Shown: piece by piece, positions 36,182 to 44,806 of the stretch
How positions within the stretch are numbered: the first letter of the stretch is position 1
Layout: each line of letters opens with the position of its first letter
Assembly (NCBI GenBank): GCA_963976055.1
Contig: CAXBJB010000013.1
Span: 1 to 64,000 of the forward strand
DNA: 64,000 nucleotides
Direction of reading: 5' to 3'
From: UBA1479 sp963976055
GTDB taxonomy: Bacteria; Pseudomonadota; Alphaproteobacteria; Rhodospirillales; Casp-alpha2
The notes under the pieces: model-generated
The model's input: only the letters and a program-made list of their open reading frames with translations
What the model was told of the DNA's origin: nothing
Databases searched by the model: none
Position numbers and translations under genes: made by a program

Positions 36182-36970
36182 CTACTTTTCCGGGGCGTCG
36201 AACCCAAAGCGGGCCAGCACCTTCTGGCCGTCCGGGCCCAGGATATAATCGGCAAGCTGCGCCGCCGCCTTGGACGCGCCGGTAATCAGGGTGATGCCAT
36301 AGTCCGCACCGACGGACAGGGCATCCGGCACGGCGACGATTTGCAGACCCGGAACCTCTTTCTTTGCCAGCACCGCGTTGGTGCAGTAGGTCAGGAACAC
36401 GTCGGCGCGCTTGTTTTCCATGACCCAGCCGTATTGATTGCGGCCCTTCGGCGCCTTTTCCGAGGTCGGCCCGCCGGTGAGTTTCACCGCCTTGGCGTCG
36501 AGCGTCTTTTCCGCCCCCGGCTTGACCTTGTCCGCCTTGGCGAACAGCCGCCAGGCATAGTCGCCCGAGGGATCGGCCTTGGGCGTCGAGGTGCCGACCG
36601 TGATCTTGGGATCGAGCAGCACATCCAGCAGCGTGTCCGTCGATACCGTCACGCCTGCCTGGGCGATGGCGCAGAGCCTGTTGCGCGCGAACATGCGCAC
36701 GGGCCCAGCCTTGCCAGCCTCCTCCAAAATCTTCGGATGCTTCATGTTGGCCGAGGCGAAGACCGCCGCCGGCTCGCCCTTTTCGATGCGCTGGCGCAGC
36801 AGGCCCGACGGCCCGAACGCCGTGTCGACCTTGTGGCCCGTGGCCCGTTCGAAATCACGGACGACCTGTGTGAGGGCCGCCTTCAGGCTGCCCGCCGCAT
36901 GCAGTTTCACGGTATCGGCCATGGCCCCTCCGGACATCAGCAGGCAGGCGGCAAAAACCAGGGTTCGCAT
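36182..36970 (-). CDS. Second ModA-like molybdate/tungstate binding protein (orphan)
   Basis: The 262-residue product has a signal peptide ending AMA and a ModA-like fold: LHAAGSLKAALTQVVRDFE for oxyanion contacts, then TAFGPSGLLRQRIEKGEPA and VGTSTPKADPSGDYAW in the hinge. It differs clearly from ModA at 13832 and has no permease or ATPase gene beside it. It may use ModBC, serve another anion, or act as a sensor. ATG 36970 is favoured because GGAGG stands 9 bp before it. It diverges from mop. Confidence 0.82.
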   Translation of the reverse strand: MRTLVFAACLLMSGGAMADTVKLHAAGSLKAALTQVVRDFERATGHKVDTAFGPSGLLRQRIEKGEPAAVFASANMKHPKILEEAGKAGPVRMFARNRLCAIAQAGVTVSTDTLLDVLLDPKITVGTSTPKADPSGDYAWRLFAKADKVKPGAEKTLDAKAVKLTGGPTSEKAPKGRNQYGWVMENKRADVFLTYCTNAVLAKKEVPGLQIVAVPDALSVGADYGITLITGASKAAAQLADYILGPDGQKVLARFGFDAPEK

Positions 36971-36993
36971 GGACATGATCCTCCGAGCCGACA

Positions 36994-37017
36994 ATTCCGA
37001 TTTTCATGTTTCGGAAT
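36994..37017. promoter_or_regulatory. Inverted repeat between the second modA and mop
   Basis: ATTCCGA (36994-37000) and TCGGAAT (37011-37017) are perfect arms around a 10-bp AT-rich spacer. The site lies in the shared promoter region of two divergent molybdate genes, 24 bp from the modA-like start, so it is a candidate molybdate-regulator operator. The spacing resembles ModE-type sites, but the sequence does not match the E. coli consensus well. Confidence 0.5.
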
Positions 37018-37145
37018 ATTTGCGTGATTATGCAGGTTTGTGAGACCCTGTAAATGGCCCCCGGTGCCCGAAGCAAGCCGGCGAACCGGGGCGCCCAAGA
37101 ACACAAACCCGCCCACCAGCATCACCCCATTCAGGAGTCAGACTC

Positions 37146-37352
37146 ATGAAGATCAGCGCGCGCAATCAGATCACCGGCAAGGTCGTCGAGGTGAAGGACG
37201 GTGTCGTCACCGCCCAGGTCACCGTCGATATCGGCGGCGGCAATACCATCGTCTCGTCCATCACCCTGGATTCCGCCAGGAACCTGGGCCTTGCCGCCGG
37301 CAAGGAGGTGACGGTCATCATCAAGGCGTCGGACGTGATGCTGGGGGTCTGA
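37146..37352 (+). CDS. mop: Molbindin (single Mop/TOBE-domain protein)
   Basis: The 68-residue product is one Mop domain: MKISARNQITGKVVEVKDG, GGNTIVSSITLDSARNLGL and VTVIIKASDVMLGV are the typical family segments. Molbindins form hexamers that store molybdate in the cytoplasm. AGGAG precedes ATG 37146. It is divergent from the orphan ModA gene and converges with the MOT1-like transporter. It may also supply the molybdate-binding function missing from the short ModE-like protein at 13382 (inference). Confidence 0.93.
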   Translation: MKISARNQITGKVVEVKDGVVTAQVTVDIGGGNTIVSSITLDSARNLGLAAGKEVTVIIKASDVMLGV

Positions 37353-37367
37353 CCTCCGGGGGGCCGA

Positions 37368-38519
37368 TCAGGTTCCCGGCGTCTCGCCGCGGCGGCGCAG
37401 ATAGGCGCCGCGCAGGGCCTCCGCCGCCAGACCGACGGCCAGGCCCACGGCCATGTCGACGCCGACGCAGACCACGCCGGTCAGCAGGATGACCACGCGG
37501 CAGCTTGGTTTGACGCCGAGAATCCGGCGGTTGAGGGCCATTTCCGTTCCCGCCACGGCGAGGATGGCGCCCACGGCGCCGACCGGAATCAACATGAGAA
37601 CGTCGCGGGCCTGCGGGCCGAAGCCGATGCCGAGCGCCAGACAGAACAGCCCGAACAGGGCCGGGGCGGCCCAGGTCCGCGCCCCGAAACGGTACTGCGC
37701 GATCAACCCGCCCGACCCGTGACACATGGGCAAGGCGCCGAACGGCGCCAGCACGACGTTCAACACCCCCGTCGACAGCGCCAGGCGCCGCGGGCTGGTG
37801 CGTTCCTTGGCATCATCGGGGAAGTATTCGGCGGCGATGGCCGACGTCGCGAGAACCGCGTTGGACAAGGTCAGCGCCAATTGCGGCAAGGCCGTGGTCG
37901 TCAGCGCCGCCTGGAAATCCGCCAGGGCCGGAAATGCCGGCAGCGGAAAATGCAGTCCCGGGCCGGTCACCACAATCCCCGCGCCGCCGGTCATCAGAAA
38001 GGCCGCCGCCGCCGTCACCACGACGACCAGCGACCCCAGATGCCGGTAAGGCGTCAGAAACAGAAGCAACAGCAGGGCCAACGCCGCGCCGCCGAACAGG
38101 GGTTCGTCCGCCATGTGCTGAAATCCGAGCAACGCCAACTGCGCGCCGACCCCCAACTGCACCCCCATGATGACCGAATTGGGGACCAGCCGCGCGATGC
38201 GCGTGATGATGCCCGTGATCGCCAGGATTATCAGCACCCCGCCGATGATCAGGCCGCTCGCCATGGCCTGGGCCGGGGTCACCGCACCGACGATGATCAG
38301 CGCCACCACCGCCTTCATGGGCTGGATCGGAATGGGCCGGCGGTAGACCAGGGCCACGGCCAGGGCAAACAGACCGAAGCCGGTCAGCACGCCGGTGCCA
38401 TCAAACCCGCGCACGGCCAGCACACCAAGGACCAGCGGCAGGAACGTGCCGAAATCGGCGACAGCACCCGACACTTCGCCAAGCCATCCGGCCGCCTTGT
38501 TTGCCGTCGTCTGTGTCAT
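37368..38519 (-). CDS. MOT1-type molybdate/sulfate transporter
   Basis: The 383-residue membrane protein has about ten helices and the two signatures of the MOT1 family: an N-terminal GAVADFGTFLPLVLGV with PIPIQPMKAVVA, and a later PMCHGSGGLIAQYRFGA. MOT1 proteins are high-affinity molybdate carriers related to SulP sulfate transporters but without a STAS domain, also missing here. GGGGGAGG precedes ATG 38519. With mop and the second ModA it forms a second molybdenum locus. Confidence 0.87.
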   Translation of the reverse strand: MTQTTANKAAGWLGEVSGAVADFGTFLPLVLGVLAVRGFDGTGVLTGFGLFALAVALVYRRPIPIQPMKAVVALIIVGAVTPAQAMASGLIIGGVLIILAITGIITRIARLVPNSVIMGVQLGVGAQLALLGFQHMADEPLFGGAALALLLLLFLTPYRHLGSLVVVVTAAAAFLMTGGAGIVVTGPGLHFPLPAFPALADFQAALTTTALPQLALTLSNAVLATSAIAAEYFPDDAKERTSPRRLALSTGVLNVVLAPFGALPMCHGSGGLIAQYRFGARTWAAPALFGLFCLALGIGFGPQARDVLMLIPVGAVGAILAVAGTEMALNRRILGVKPSCRVVILLTGVVCVGVDMAVGLAVGLAAEALRGAYLRRRGETPGT

Positions 38520-38695
38520 GGGCCTCCCCCAGGTTCCGAGAAAGGGCCGGAACAGCTCCGGAAATTTTGCAATATATGCCGAAAAAACACAATCGGCGGC
38601 GACGATCCCCGGACGGCAGGCAGACCGCCCGGGGATCTGCCGCGGGGATGCGGATGCCGTGGAAGTCGCCATCCCCGTGGTTCATGAACGGGCCG

Positions 38696-39781
38696 TCAGG
38701 CCGGCAGTTGGGTGAACCGCGCGCAGCGCGCGACGTTGCGGTCATGAACCTCGCGCATTTCGCACAAATCGTCGTACAGATCCGGGTCGGCGATTTTCGG
38801 CAGAAACTCAATCAGCCGCCGCGCGACCCAGGACTGCCCCTTGTTCAACAGCTCGATCTTGGCCTGTTGTTCCGCGGTGTCCCGCAGTTTGTTTAAGAAC
38901 GCGCCGGTTTCAATACTGGGCTGGCCGCCCAGGCGTTCGATATGGCGGGACAGCATGGCGCAGTACCGGGCCTCGTCCTGGGCCACCGCGGACAGCGCGA
39001 CGCGAAGTTCCATATCCGGGGTGGCGCGCGCCATCTCGATCACGCCGCGCGCCCCGGCCCGCTCTCCTTCCAGAAGTTCATTGAGAAACGCGGCCGTTTC
39101 CTCGTCCGTGAGATAGCCCATGTAGGTGGGATCGGCCTCGCCCATCATGCAGGGCGGCTCTCCCGCATCCCCCGCAGACACGGCCCCCGCCGCAAGCGGG
39201 TTGCGCGTCGAGATCCACCGCACGCCTTCTTCCGTGACGATCGCGTCCATGGGAATGTCGTGCGGCTGCGGGTGAATGGTGGCCAGACGATCGACGGCAT
39301 AACCGACGCCAATGGCCAGGGGTTTCTCGGCTGAAGCCGCCAGGGTCCGGTCATAATAGCCGCCGCCATAGCCAAGCCGGTACCCGGCATCGTCAAACCC
39401 CAACAACGGGATCAGCAACGCGGGCGGCTGTACCGGCTTGCGCGATGCCGGCACCGGGATGCGCCACACCCCCGGGACCATCTTGGTCTCCGGGCGCCAT
39501 TCCCAGAATTCAACCGGCTGTTTTTCCTTCACGACCACCGGCAGCGCCATCACCCCGCCACCGGATGTCGCCGACGCGGCGAACTCGCGCAGGTCCAGTT
39601 CACCCCGGAACGGCCAGTAAAACCCGAACCCGTCCCGGCCAAGCCAGGGCATGTCGCGGCCGAGATGTTCGACAATCCTGTCCCGAGTGGCCTTGCGGAC
39701 CGTCAACGGCCGCGCCAGCCGGGCGACAAGAATTTCGTTCCGCGTTTCCCGCCGCCATTTGTTGACCTCAGGCCATTCCAT
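38696..39781 (-). CDS. 5-formyltetrahydrofolate cyclo-ligase fused to a DUF6306 ferritin-like domain
   Basis: The 361-residue protein has two parts. Residues 1 to about 205 form a cyclo-ligase (MTHFS) domain with LLGFDDAGYRLGYGGGYYDR, which converts 5-formyl- to 5,10-methenyl-tetrahydrofolate with ATP. Residues about 220-361 form a four-helix domain with Glu/His motifs placed like di-iron ligands (LLEGERAGAR, QDEARYCAMLSRH, CEMREVHDRN). It starts directly after the stop of the nitronate monooxygenase gene, and GGAGG precedes ATG 39781. The fusion suggests folate repair linked to oxidative or nitrative stress. Confidence 0.82.
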   Translation of the reverse strand: MEWPEVNKWRRETRNEILVARLARPLTVRKATRDRIVEHLGRDMPWLGRDGFGFYWPFRGELDLREFAASATSGGGVMALPVVVKEKQPVEFWEWRPETKMVPGVWRIPVPASRKPVQPPALLIPLLGFDDAGYRLGYGGGYYDRTLAASAEKPLAIGVGYAVDRLATIHPQPHDIPMDAIVTEEGVRWISTRNPLAAGAVSAGDAGEPPCMMGEADPTYMGYLTDEETAAFLNELLEGERAGARGVIEMARATPDMELRVALSAVAQDEARYCAMLSRHIERLGGQPSIETGAFLNKLRDTAEQQAKIELLNKGQSWVARRLIEFLPKIADPDLYDDLCEMREVHDRNVARCARFTQLPA

Positions 39782-40807
39782 TCATTCAACCTCCTCGAAA
39801 CGGCCCGACAGGGCCGCGATGGTCGCAGCCGCCTCGGCCATGATCCGCTCAATCCGCACCGCCGCGGTGGGAATGTCGTCGATTTCGCCCGCCACCTGCC
39901 CGGCGAACAGGGCCAGTTGCTCAAGCTCGCCCCGCATGTTGCGCAACGGGGAATCCGTGCTGTAGCGGTAGATCGGCCGATCGTCTTCCAGGGCAATGGG
40001 CGCGCGCTTTCGCAAATAAGGGTCATGGCCGAAGCGCGCGGTGCCGGCCTTGGCCGTCAGGCTGTTGCCGATGACCCGCACGGCCGCCCCGATGGGCCAG
40101 TTGAGGGCGAACAGGTCGGTGCGCAGGGTGTCTTCCGAACGCGCGCCGACGACCCGTTCCTTGTGATAGGCATGGGCGAAGGATTCCTCGGTCGCCAGGA
40201 ACGCCGTGCCGCAGTGGATTCCCGCCGCCCCCAGCGCCAAAGCCGCGACCAGCGACCGGCCCGAGGCGAACCCGCCCGAGGCGACCACGGGAACGGACAC
40301 CGCCCGCACGACCTGGGGAACCAGAACCAGCGACGATGTCGTGCCGTGGACATGCCCGCCGGCCTCCACCCCCTGGGCGATGATCACGTCGGCGCCGGCT
40401 TGTTCCGCCAGCCGCGCGTCCTCAACCGTGCCGACCTGATGGAACACCAGGCAGCCATGGTCCTTGGCCCGCTTGATGACGTCCGGATAGACATCCCAGA
40501 ACAGGCAGATCGAATGCACGCCGGCATCGAAGCAGGCCGCCAGTTCGTCGTCGAGCAACCGGGGATCGGTCGCGGCGGGGATCAGGTTGACACCGAACGG
40601 CCGGTCGGTGCCGGTCCGCACGGCCGCGATCTGTTGGCGGATCAGATCCGGGCTTTCGCGCACCATGCCGAGAAAGCCGTAGCCGCCGGCACGGGTCACC
40701 GCGCCGACCAGATCGGCTCGCGCGACGCCGCCCATGCCCGCCTGAAGCACCGGATAGCGGCAGCCGAGCAGCGCGCAGAGTGTCGATTTCATCATCATTC
40801 CGTCCAT
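39782..40807 (-). CDS. Nitronate monooxygenase (2-nitropropane dioxygenase family)
   Basis: The 341-residue protein has the FMN-binding TIM barrel of this family: PVLQAGMGGVARADLV at the start, IIAQGVEAGGHV near the middle, PVVASGGFASGRSLVAAL and GIHCGTAFLATEES at the phosphate-binding end. It oxidises toxic alkyl nitronates to carbonyl compounds and nitrite in the cytoplasm. The start is uncertain among ATG 40807, 40798, 40795 and 40792. It stands between a small unknown gene and the cyclo-ligase fusion in a four-gene operon headed by sodB. Confidence 0.87.
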   Translation of the reverse strand: MDGMMMKSTLCALLGCRYPVLQAGMGGVARADLVGAVTRAGGYGFLGMVRESPDLIRQQIAAVRTGTDRPFGVNLIPAATDPRLLDDELAACFDAGVHSICLFWDVYPDVIKRAKDHGCLVFHQVGTVEDARLAEQAGADVIIAQGVEAGGHVHGTTSSLVLVPQVVRAVSVPVVASGGFASGRSLVAALALGAAGIHCGTAFLATEESFAHAYHKERVVGARSEDTLRTDLFALNWPIGAAVRVIGNSLTAKAGTARFGHDPYLRKRAPIALEDDRPIYRYSTDSPLRNMRGELEQLALFAGQVAGEIDDIPTAAVRIERIMAEAAATIAALSGRFEEVE

Positions 40808-40810
40808 GCC

Positions 40811-41140
40811 CTACTCACATATCCGTTCGAACAGAGACGCCAGGGTGACCGCAAGAGTGATCGCGACCAGCCGTTGCACGACGAAGGCCCCCTGCGTCTT
40901 CGGATGGCTCCAGATCATTTCGGCATTCCGCCGGGCGCGGTTCCAGACCGGACGAAATGACTTGGCGGGCGGCGGCGTCACACGGGCCGCGCCGGGAAAG
41001 GGGATGACCTCGCAGCGATGGTCGCCGTTCGACGCCTCGCGGGGACGGGCCCCCAGGCCCAGCATGCGATGCAGCTTTCCCGACACGGGCGGGCCGATGA
41101 AGAAATAGCCGAACCAGAACCGAATGTCCGACGGCACCAT
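40811..41140 (-). CDS. Hypothetical protein with C-terminal membrane helix
   Basis: The 109-residue product starts 2 bp after the sodB stop and ends 3 bp before the nitronate monooxygenase start, which makes it very likely real. It has an aromatic N-terminus (IRFWFGYFFIGPPVSGKLHRMLG), a basic middle and a C-terminal hydrophobic stretch (LVAITLAVTLASLFERI) that could anchor it in the inner membrane. I do not recognise the family. Confidence 0.65.
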   Translation of the reverse strand: MVPSDIRFWFGYFFIGPPVSGKLHRMLGLGARPREASNGDHRCEVIPFPGAARVTPPPAKSFRPVWNRARRNAEMIWSHPKTQGAFVVQRLVAITLAVTLASLFERICE

Positions 41141-41142
41141 CG

Positions 41143-41793
41143 TCAGCCCCCCGCGCTGTTCCAGGTCTGAGGATCGGCGGCGTTTGCCGCCGCGCGCGGG
41201 CGCGCCAAATTCTGCGCCGCGAACCCCCAGTTGACCAGATGCCCCATGATCGTCGCCACGTAGTCGGGGCGCCGGCTCTGATAATCGAGGTAATAGGCGT
41301 GCTCCCAGACATCGAGCGTCAACAGCGGCGAGATGCCCCGCATGATCGGCGTCTCGCCGTTGGGGGTGTCCATGATCGCCAGCCCGGGACCGTCGATGAC
41401 CAGCCAGACCCAGCCGCTGCCGAACACACCCAGGGCGGCGGCGGTGAATTCTTTGAGAAAAGCGTCATAACCGCCGAACGTGGCGTCGATGCGGTCCGCA
41501 AGATCCCCCGCCGGGCGGCCGCCGCCGTCGGGATGCAGGCAGCGCCAGAAAAACGCGTGATTCCACGCCTGCGCCGCGTTGTTCAAAAGTCCCTTCTGAT
41601 GACCGTTTCGGGACGCGAACTGGATGATCTGTTCCAGCGGCATGTCATCCATGCGGAGTTCCTTGGCCAACGTCTTGGCCTTTTCCACATAGGCGCGGTG
41701 GTGACGTCCGTGATGGGCCTCCAGGGTCGCGCGCGAGATATGCGGCTCCAACGCGTCATAGGCGTACGGAAGGCTGGAATGGGTAAGCTGCAT
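41143..41793 (-). CDS. sodB: Fe/Mn superoxide dismutase
   Basis: The 216-residue protein has all four metal ligands of Fe/Mn SOD: His27 in LEAHHGRHH, His79 in AQAWNHAFFW, and Asp plus His in LTLDVWEHAYYLDYQ. The GSGWVWLVI strand is also typical. The AQAWNHAFFW segment looks more like the iron type, but metal choice is not certain from sequence. There is no signal peptide, so it acts in the cytoplasm. It heads a four-gene operon and faces a LysR gene, the likely regulator. Confidence 0.93.
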   Translation of the reverse strand: MQLTHSSLPYAYDALEPHISRATLEAHHGRHHRAYVEKAKTLAKELRMDDMPLEQIIQFASRNGHQKGLLNNAAQAWNHAFFWRCLHPDGGGRPAGDLADRIDATFGGYDAFLKEFTAAALGVFGSGWVWLVIDGPGLAIMDTPNGETPIMRGISPLLTLDVWEHAYYLDYQSRRPDYVATIMGHLVNWGFAAQNLARPRAAANAADPQTWNSAGG

Positions 41794-41904
41794 GGAGTCG
41801 TTCCCTTTCGCGGACGGCCCGTTTCCGGGACCGATTCCGCCGTGTGCCTATGCGTTGCTCAGGAAAAGGTACGACTTAGCTTTTATATCTTGCAAACAAT
41901 TAAA

Positions 41905-41937
41905 TTTTGCCGATTAAATCGATATCACCGATATAAT
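41905..41937 (+). promoter_or_regulatory. Promoter candidate for the LysR gene
   Basis: TATAAT at 41932-41937 is an exact -10 hexamer, with weak -35 candidates (TTTTGC or TTGCCG) at 41905-41912. The direct repeat CGATATCAC-CGATAT between them could be a LysR binding site shared with the divergent sodB operon. The sequence is much more AT-rich than its surroundings. Confidence 0.5.
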
Positions 41938-41964
41938 TTCAGCCACATGGTCAAGGAGCCCCCC

Positions 41965-42813
41965 GTGGACACCGAACTCGCCCGCACCTTTCTCACCGTC
42001 ATCGACGCCGGAAATTTTATCGGCGCGGCCGACCGCCTGCACGTCACCCAATCCACGGTCAGTGCGCGCATCCATTCCCTGGAAGAACAGCTGGGCTGCA
42101 AGCTGTTCGTGCGCAACAAGGCCGGGACCGCCCTGACCCCGGCCGGGCACCAGTTCCAGAAACACGCGGCCGTGCTTGTGCGCACGGTCGAACATGCGCG
42201 CCAGGACGTCGGCATTTCCAGGGGCTACCGGGCGTCGCTCACGGTGGGGGGGCGGTTCGGGTTGTGGGAACGCCTGTTGCTCCGCTGGCTGCCGCTGATG
42301 CGCCGAAGCGCCCCAGACGTTTCGATCCGCGCGGAGATCGGGTTCGAGGCCGAGCTCATGCAAGGATTGATCGAAGGGCGCCTCGACATCGGCGTCATGT
42401 ACACGCCGCAAAGCCGCCCGGGCCTGACGGTCGAAGCCCTGATGGCGGAAAGCCTGGTCATGGTTTCGAGCCGGCCGACGGCGCGGGCGGAACCGGATGC
42501 CGATTATGTCTATGTCGACTGGGGGCCTGAATTCTACGCCAAACACAATGCGCGGTTCCCCGAATTCGTGGGGGCGGGGATCACCGCCAATATCGGCTGG
42601 CTCGGCCTGCAACATGTGTTGCAGTTCGGCGGGTCCGGGTATTTTCCGATCCGCCTGGTGCAGCCCTACCTGCAGGACGGGCAGTTGCACCGGCTGCCCG
42701 ATGCGCCGACCTTCCCGCTGCCCGCCTACCTGGTCTATTCCAGAGACACGGACACGCACCTGTTGGAACCGGCGCTTGACGGCATTCGCCGGGTCGCCGC
42801 GGAAGCCGCCTGA
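41965..42813 (+). CDS. LysR-family transcriptional regulator
   Basis: The 282-residue protein has an N-terminal winged helix (DTELARTFLTVIDAGNFIGA, LHVTQSTVSARIHSLEEQLG) and a substrate-binding domain with VGGRFGLWERLLLRWLPLM. GTG 41965 is preferred over ATG 41947 because AAGGAG stands at the right distance and LysR proteins usually start just before this helix. The divergent position to sodB suggests that it controls the sod/nitronate operon. The inducer is not readable. Confidence 0.87.
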   Translation: MDTELARTFLTVIDAGNFIGAADRLHVTQSTVSARIHSLEEQLGCKLFVRNKAGTALTPAGHQFQKHAAVLVRTVEHARQDVGISRGYRASLTVGGRFGLWERLLLRWLPLMRRSAPDVSIRAEIGFEAELMQGLIEGRLDIGVMYTPQSRPGLTVEALMAESLVMVSSRPTARAEPDADYVYVDWGPEFYAKHNARFPEFVGAGITANIGWLGLQHVLQFGGSGYFPIRLVQPYLQDGQLHRLPDAPTFPLPAYLVYSRDTDTHLLEPALDGIRRVAAEAA

Positions 42814-42831
42814 TGCCCCGGCGCCGCGCCG

Positions 42832-43257
42832 TCACTCCACGGCAATCAGCTTTCGGACCATGTCCTTGCTGGAGATAAGGTCCGCCAGCGTGTGCCGCCC
42901 GAGGCTTTCGAAGAAGGCCTTCTGCGCCTCGGCAAGGGCATTGCTGAGAGAGCAGAACGGCGACAGCCGGCATTCGATGGCCGCACAGTCGATCAAGGGG
43001 GAGCCCCCCTCAAGCCGCGCCAGAACGTCGCCGACATTGATCTGATCCGGCGGGCGGGCCAGTTCCATGCCGCCGCCCTTGCCCTGAAAGGTATTGATGA
43101 AGCCGGCCTTGCCCAGTTCGTGAACGACCTTGCGCAGGTGTTCGTGCGAAATATCGAAATAAGCGGCGATCTTGGACAGCGTGCCCCGCTCGTCGGGACG
43201 CGCCGCAAGGTACAAAAGAACGCGCAGGGAATAATCTGAATGGCGGCTTAGATGCAT
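42832..43257 (-). CDS. nsrR: NsrR, nitric-oxide-sensing Rrf2-family repressor
   Basis: The 141-residue protein has the Rrf2 winged helix (LSKIAAYFDISHEHLRKVVHEL, FQGKGGGMELAR wing) and the three cluster cysteines at 91, 96 and 102 in the C-x4-C-x5-C spacing typical of NsrR, at the same positions as in E. coli. NsrR holds an Fe-S cluster that nitric oxide destroys, lifting repression. It is the last gene after nirK, two cytochromes and a multicopper oxidase, on the same strand. Palindromes of NsrR type lie before nirK and before the copper operon. Confidence 0.9.
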   Translation of the reverse strand: MHLSRHSDYSLRVLLYLAARPDERGTLSKIAAYFDISHEHLRKVVHELGKAGFINTFQGKGGGMELARPPDQINVGDVLARLEGGSPLIDCAAIECRLSPFCSLSNALAEAQKAFFESLGRHTLADLISSKDMVRKLIAVE

Positions 43258-43263
43258 ACCCGG

Positions 43264-43269
43264 ATTATA
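43264..43269 (-). promoter_or_regulatory. -10 element of nsrR, suggesting a leaderless transcript
   Basis: On the minus strand TATAAT ends 6 bp before ATG 43257. Transcription would then start about at the A of the start codon. No ribosome-binding sequence lies between the two. A weak -35 (TGGCGG) stands 17 bp upstream. Confidence 0.45.
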
Positions 43270-43397
43270 GATCACACAAAGGGATGCCGCCACTCGCAAC
43301 ACCCACCATCCGCCGGGGCGGAAATGCCTTGGGCGGCACCTGGCGCTCCCGCACCCGGCGCCGCCGTTCGGCCGATGGAACGCCGTGGATCAAGCCG

Positions 43398-44429
43398 TCA
43401 GCGGCGAAGCTCCGGGAACGTGCCCTCATGTTCGGGAACGTCATGGATCCCCGGCCCCTTGGCCATGCTTTCCGAATAATAGAAATCGGCGTCGTATTCC
43501 TTGTCCTTCCAGACATACCAGTCGTCGGTTTTGACGCCTTCGTATTCGATGACCAGGACCGATCCGCCCGGCGCCTTGCCGTTGTTGGACGTATGGTGCT
43601 CGATATGGTCGTGGGCGATCCAACGCCCGGGATTGTCCATGCGCATGATGACGTCGTAACGCTCCCCGGGGCTCAGGTGAATGACATCCGCCGCGTAGGG
43701 CGCCGCCAACGGCAAGCCGTCCTTATGGGTGACCAGCATGTCATGACCGTGCGGATGGAACGCGACATCGAGGGTGGCCGCGATCAGGCGCAGGCGCAGG
43801 ACGTCGCCCTTCTTGACCCGGAGCGGCTGCGTCGTCGGGAAGGATTTGCCGTTGATCGAGAAATAAGTGATCGGCTCACCCGGAACCCCGCCCTTGCCGT
43901 ATTCCTGGGCGACCTCGGGGTTCCAGCCGGAAAACATCAGGATGGCGTCCTTGGTGACTTCCTTCTCGATGGGGATCGGCTCCTTCGGGTCGATGATGAA
44001 GGGTCCCCACATGGCGCGCAGGCCCACGTGTTCGGGCACGTTGACGTGGCAGTGGTACCAAAGGGTCCCCACCTTGTCGGCGGTGAAGCGATAGGTGAAG
44101 CTCTCGCCCGGCTCGACCGCCTTCTGCGTCACATTGGGCACGCCGTCGCTGCGCCAGCTGTTGGTCTGGTACATGCCGTGCCAGTGAATGGTATGGCTCA
44201 GGGTCGTGTTGTTGGTCACCGTGACCTCGACGTCGTCCCCTTCCTTCACCCGCAAAAGTGGGCCGGGGACCTGCCCGTTGTAGGCCCAGACCTTGTATTT
44301 CAGGCCCGGCGCGACATCGATGGTCACTTCCTCGATCGTCATGTCGAAATGGCGGGCCTCGGCCCAGGCCCCGGCGGGCAACAGCCCCCCCAGCGCCAGG
44401 GCGAGGATGAACAGTCCTAATTTTTGCAT
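43398..44429 (-). CDS. Two-domain multicopper oxidase (NcgA-like)
   Basis: The 343-residue protein has a signal peptide (GGLLPAGAWA) and two cupredoxin domains with all copper motifs: HTIHWHG (79-85), WYHCHVNVPEH (124-134) with Met140 behind it, and late FHPHGHD and AHDHIEHH. Two-domain oxidases of this kind work as trimers in the periplasm. Position with two cytochromes and NirK parallels ncgA of the Nitrosomonas europaea nirK cluster, needed for nitrite tolerance. GGAGAA precedes ATG 44429. Confidence 0.87.
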   Translation of the reverse strand: MQKLGLFILALALGGLLPAGAWAEARHFDMTIEEVTIDVAPGLKYKVWAYNGQVPGPLLRVKEGDDVEVTVTNNTTLSHTIHWHGMYQTNSWRSDGVPNVTQKAVEPGESFTYRFTADKVGTLWYHCHVNVPEHVGLRAMWGPFIIDPKEPIPIEKEVTKDAILMFSGWNPEVAQEYGKGGVPGEPITYFSINGKSFPTTQPLRVKKGDVLRLRLIAATLDVAFHPHGHDMLVTHKDGLPLAAPYAADVIHLSPGERYDVIMRMDNPGRWIAHDHIEHHTSNNGKAPGGSVLVIEYEGVKTDDWYVWKDKEYDADFYYSESMAKGPGIHDVPEHEGTFPELRR

Positions 44430-44440
44430 GTCACGTTCTC

Positions 44441-44806
44441 CTATTTGGCGCCGGCGCAGCACAGCGCGCGCAGGTAGGCGACCACGTCGTGGATTTCGCC
44501 ATCGGTCATGTTGCCGTCCCAGTTGGGCATCAGGATCGACTTGTTGACCGCCTGACCGCCTTCCTTGATCGCCTTGAACAGGTCGTCGTCGGTGCGGGCC
44601 GACATTTCCGCCCGGTCCCGGTGATTGCGCGGCTGAACGGAAAGCTGGGGCGCGTTGATGCCCTTGCCGTCGCCATTTAGACCATGGCACTGGGTGCAAT
44701 AGACCCGGTAAAGCGTCTTGCCGTGCGCCGCGTCGGCGGCCGGCGCCGGCCGCGGATAAAGGATCGATCCGCACAGAAAGACGGCCAGTATGAAAAGCTT
44801 GTTCAT
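44441..44806 (-). CDS. Monoheme cytochrome c (NirK cluster)
   Basis: The 121-residue protein has a signal peptide ending APAA and one heme site C37-TQC-H41, then GLNGDGKG and a Met in SILMPNWDG as the likely axial ligand. The C-terminus has an odd Cys pair (ALCCAGAK). It overlaps the diheme cytochrome gene by ATGA and precedes the multicopper oxidase. It probably carries electrons between these periplasmic enzymes. Confidence 0.9.
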   Translation of the reverse strand: MNKLFILAVFLCGSILYPRPAPAADAAHGKTLYRVYCTQCHGLNGDGKGINAPQLSVQPRNHRDRAEMSARTDDDLFKAIKEGGQAVNKSILMPNWDGNMTDGEIHDVVAYLRALCCAGAK

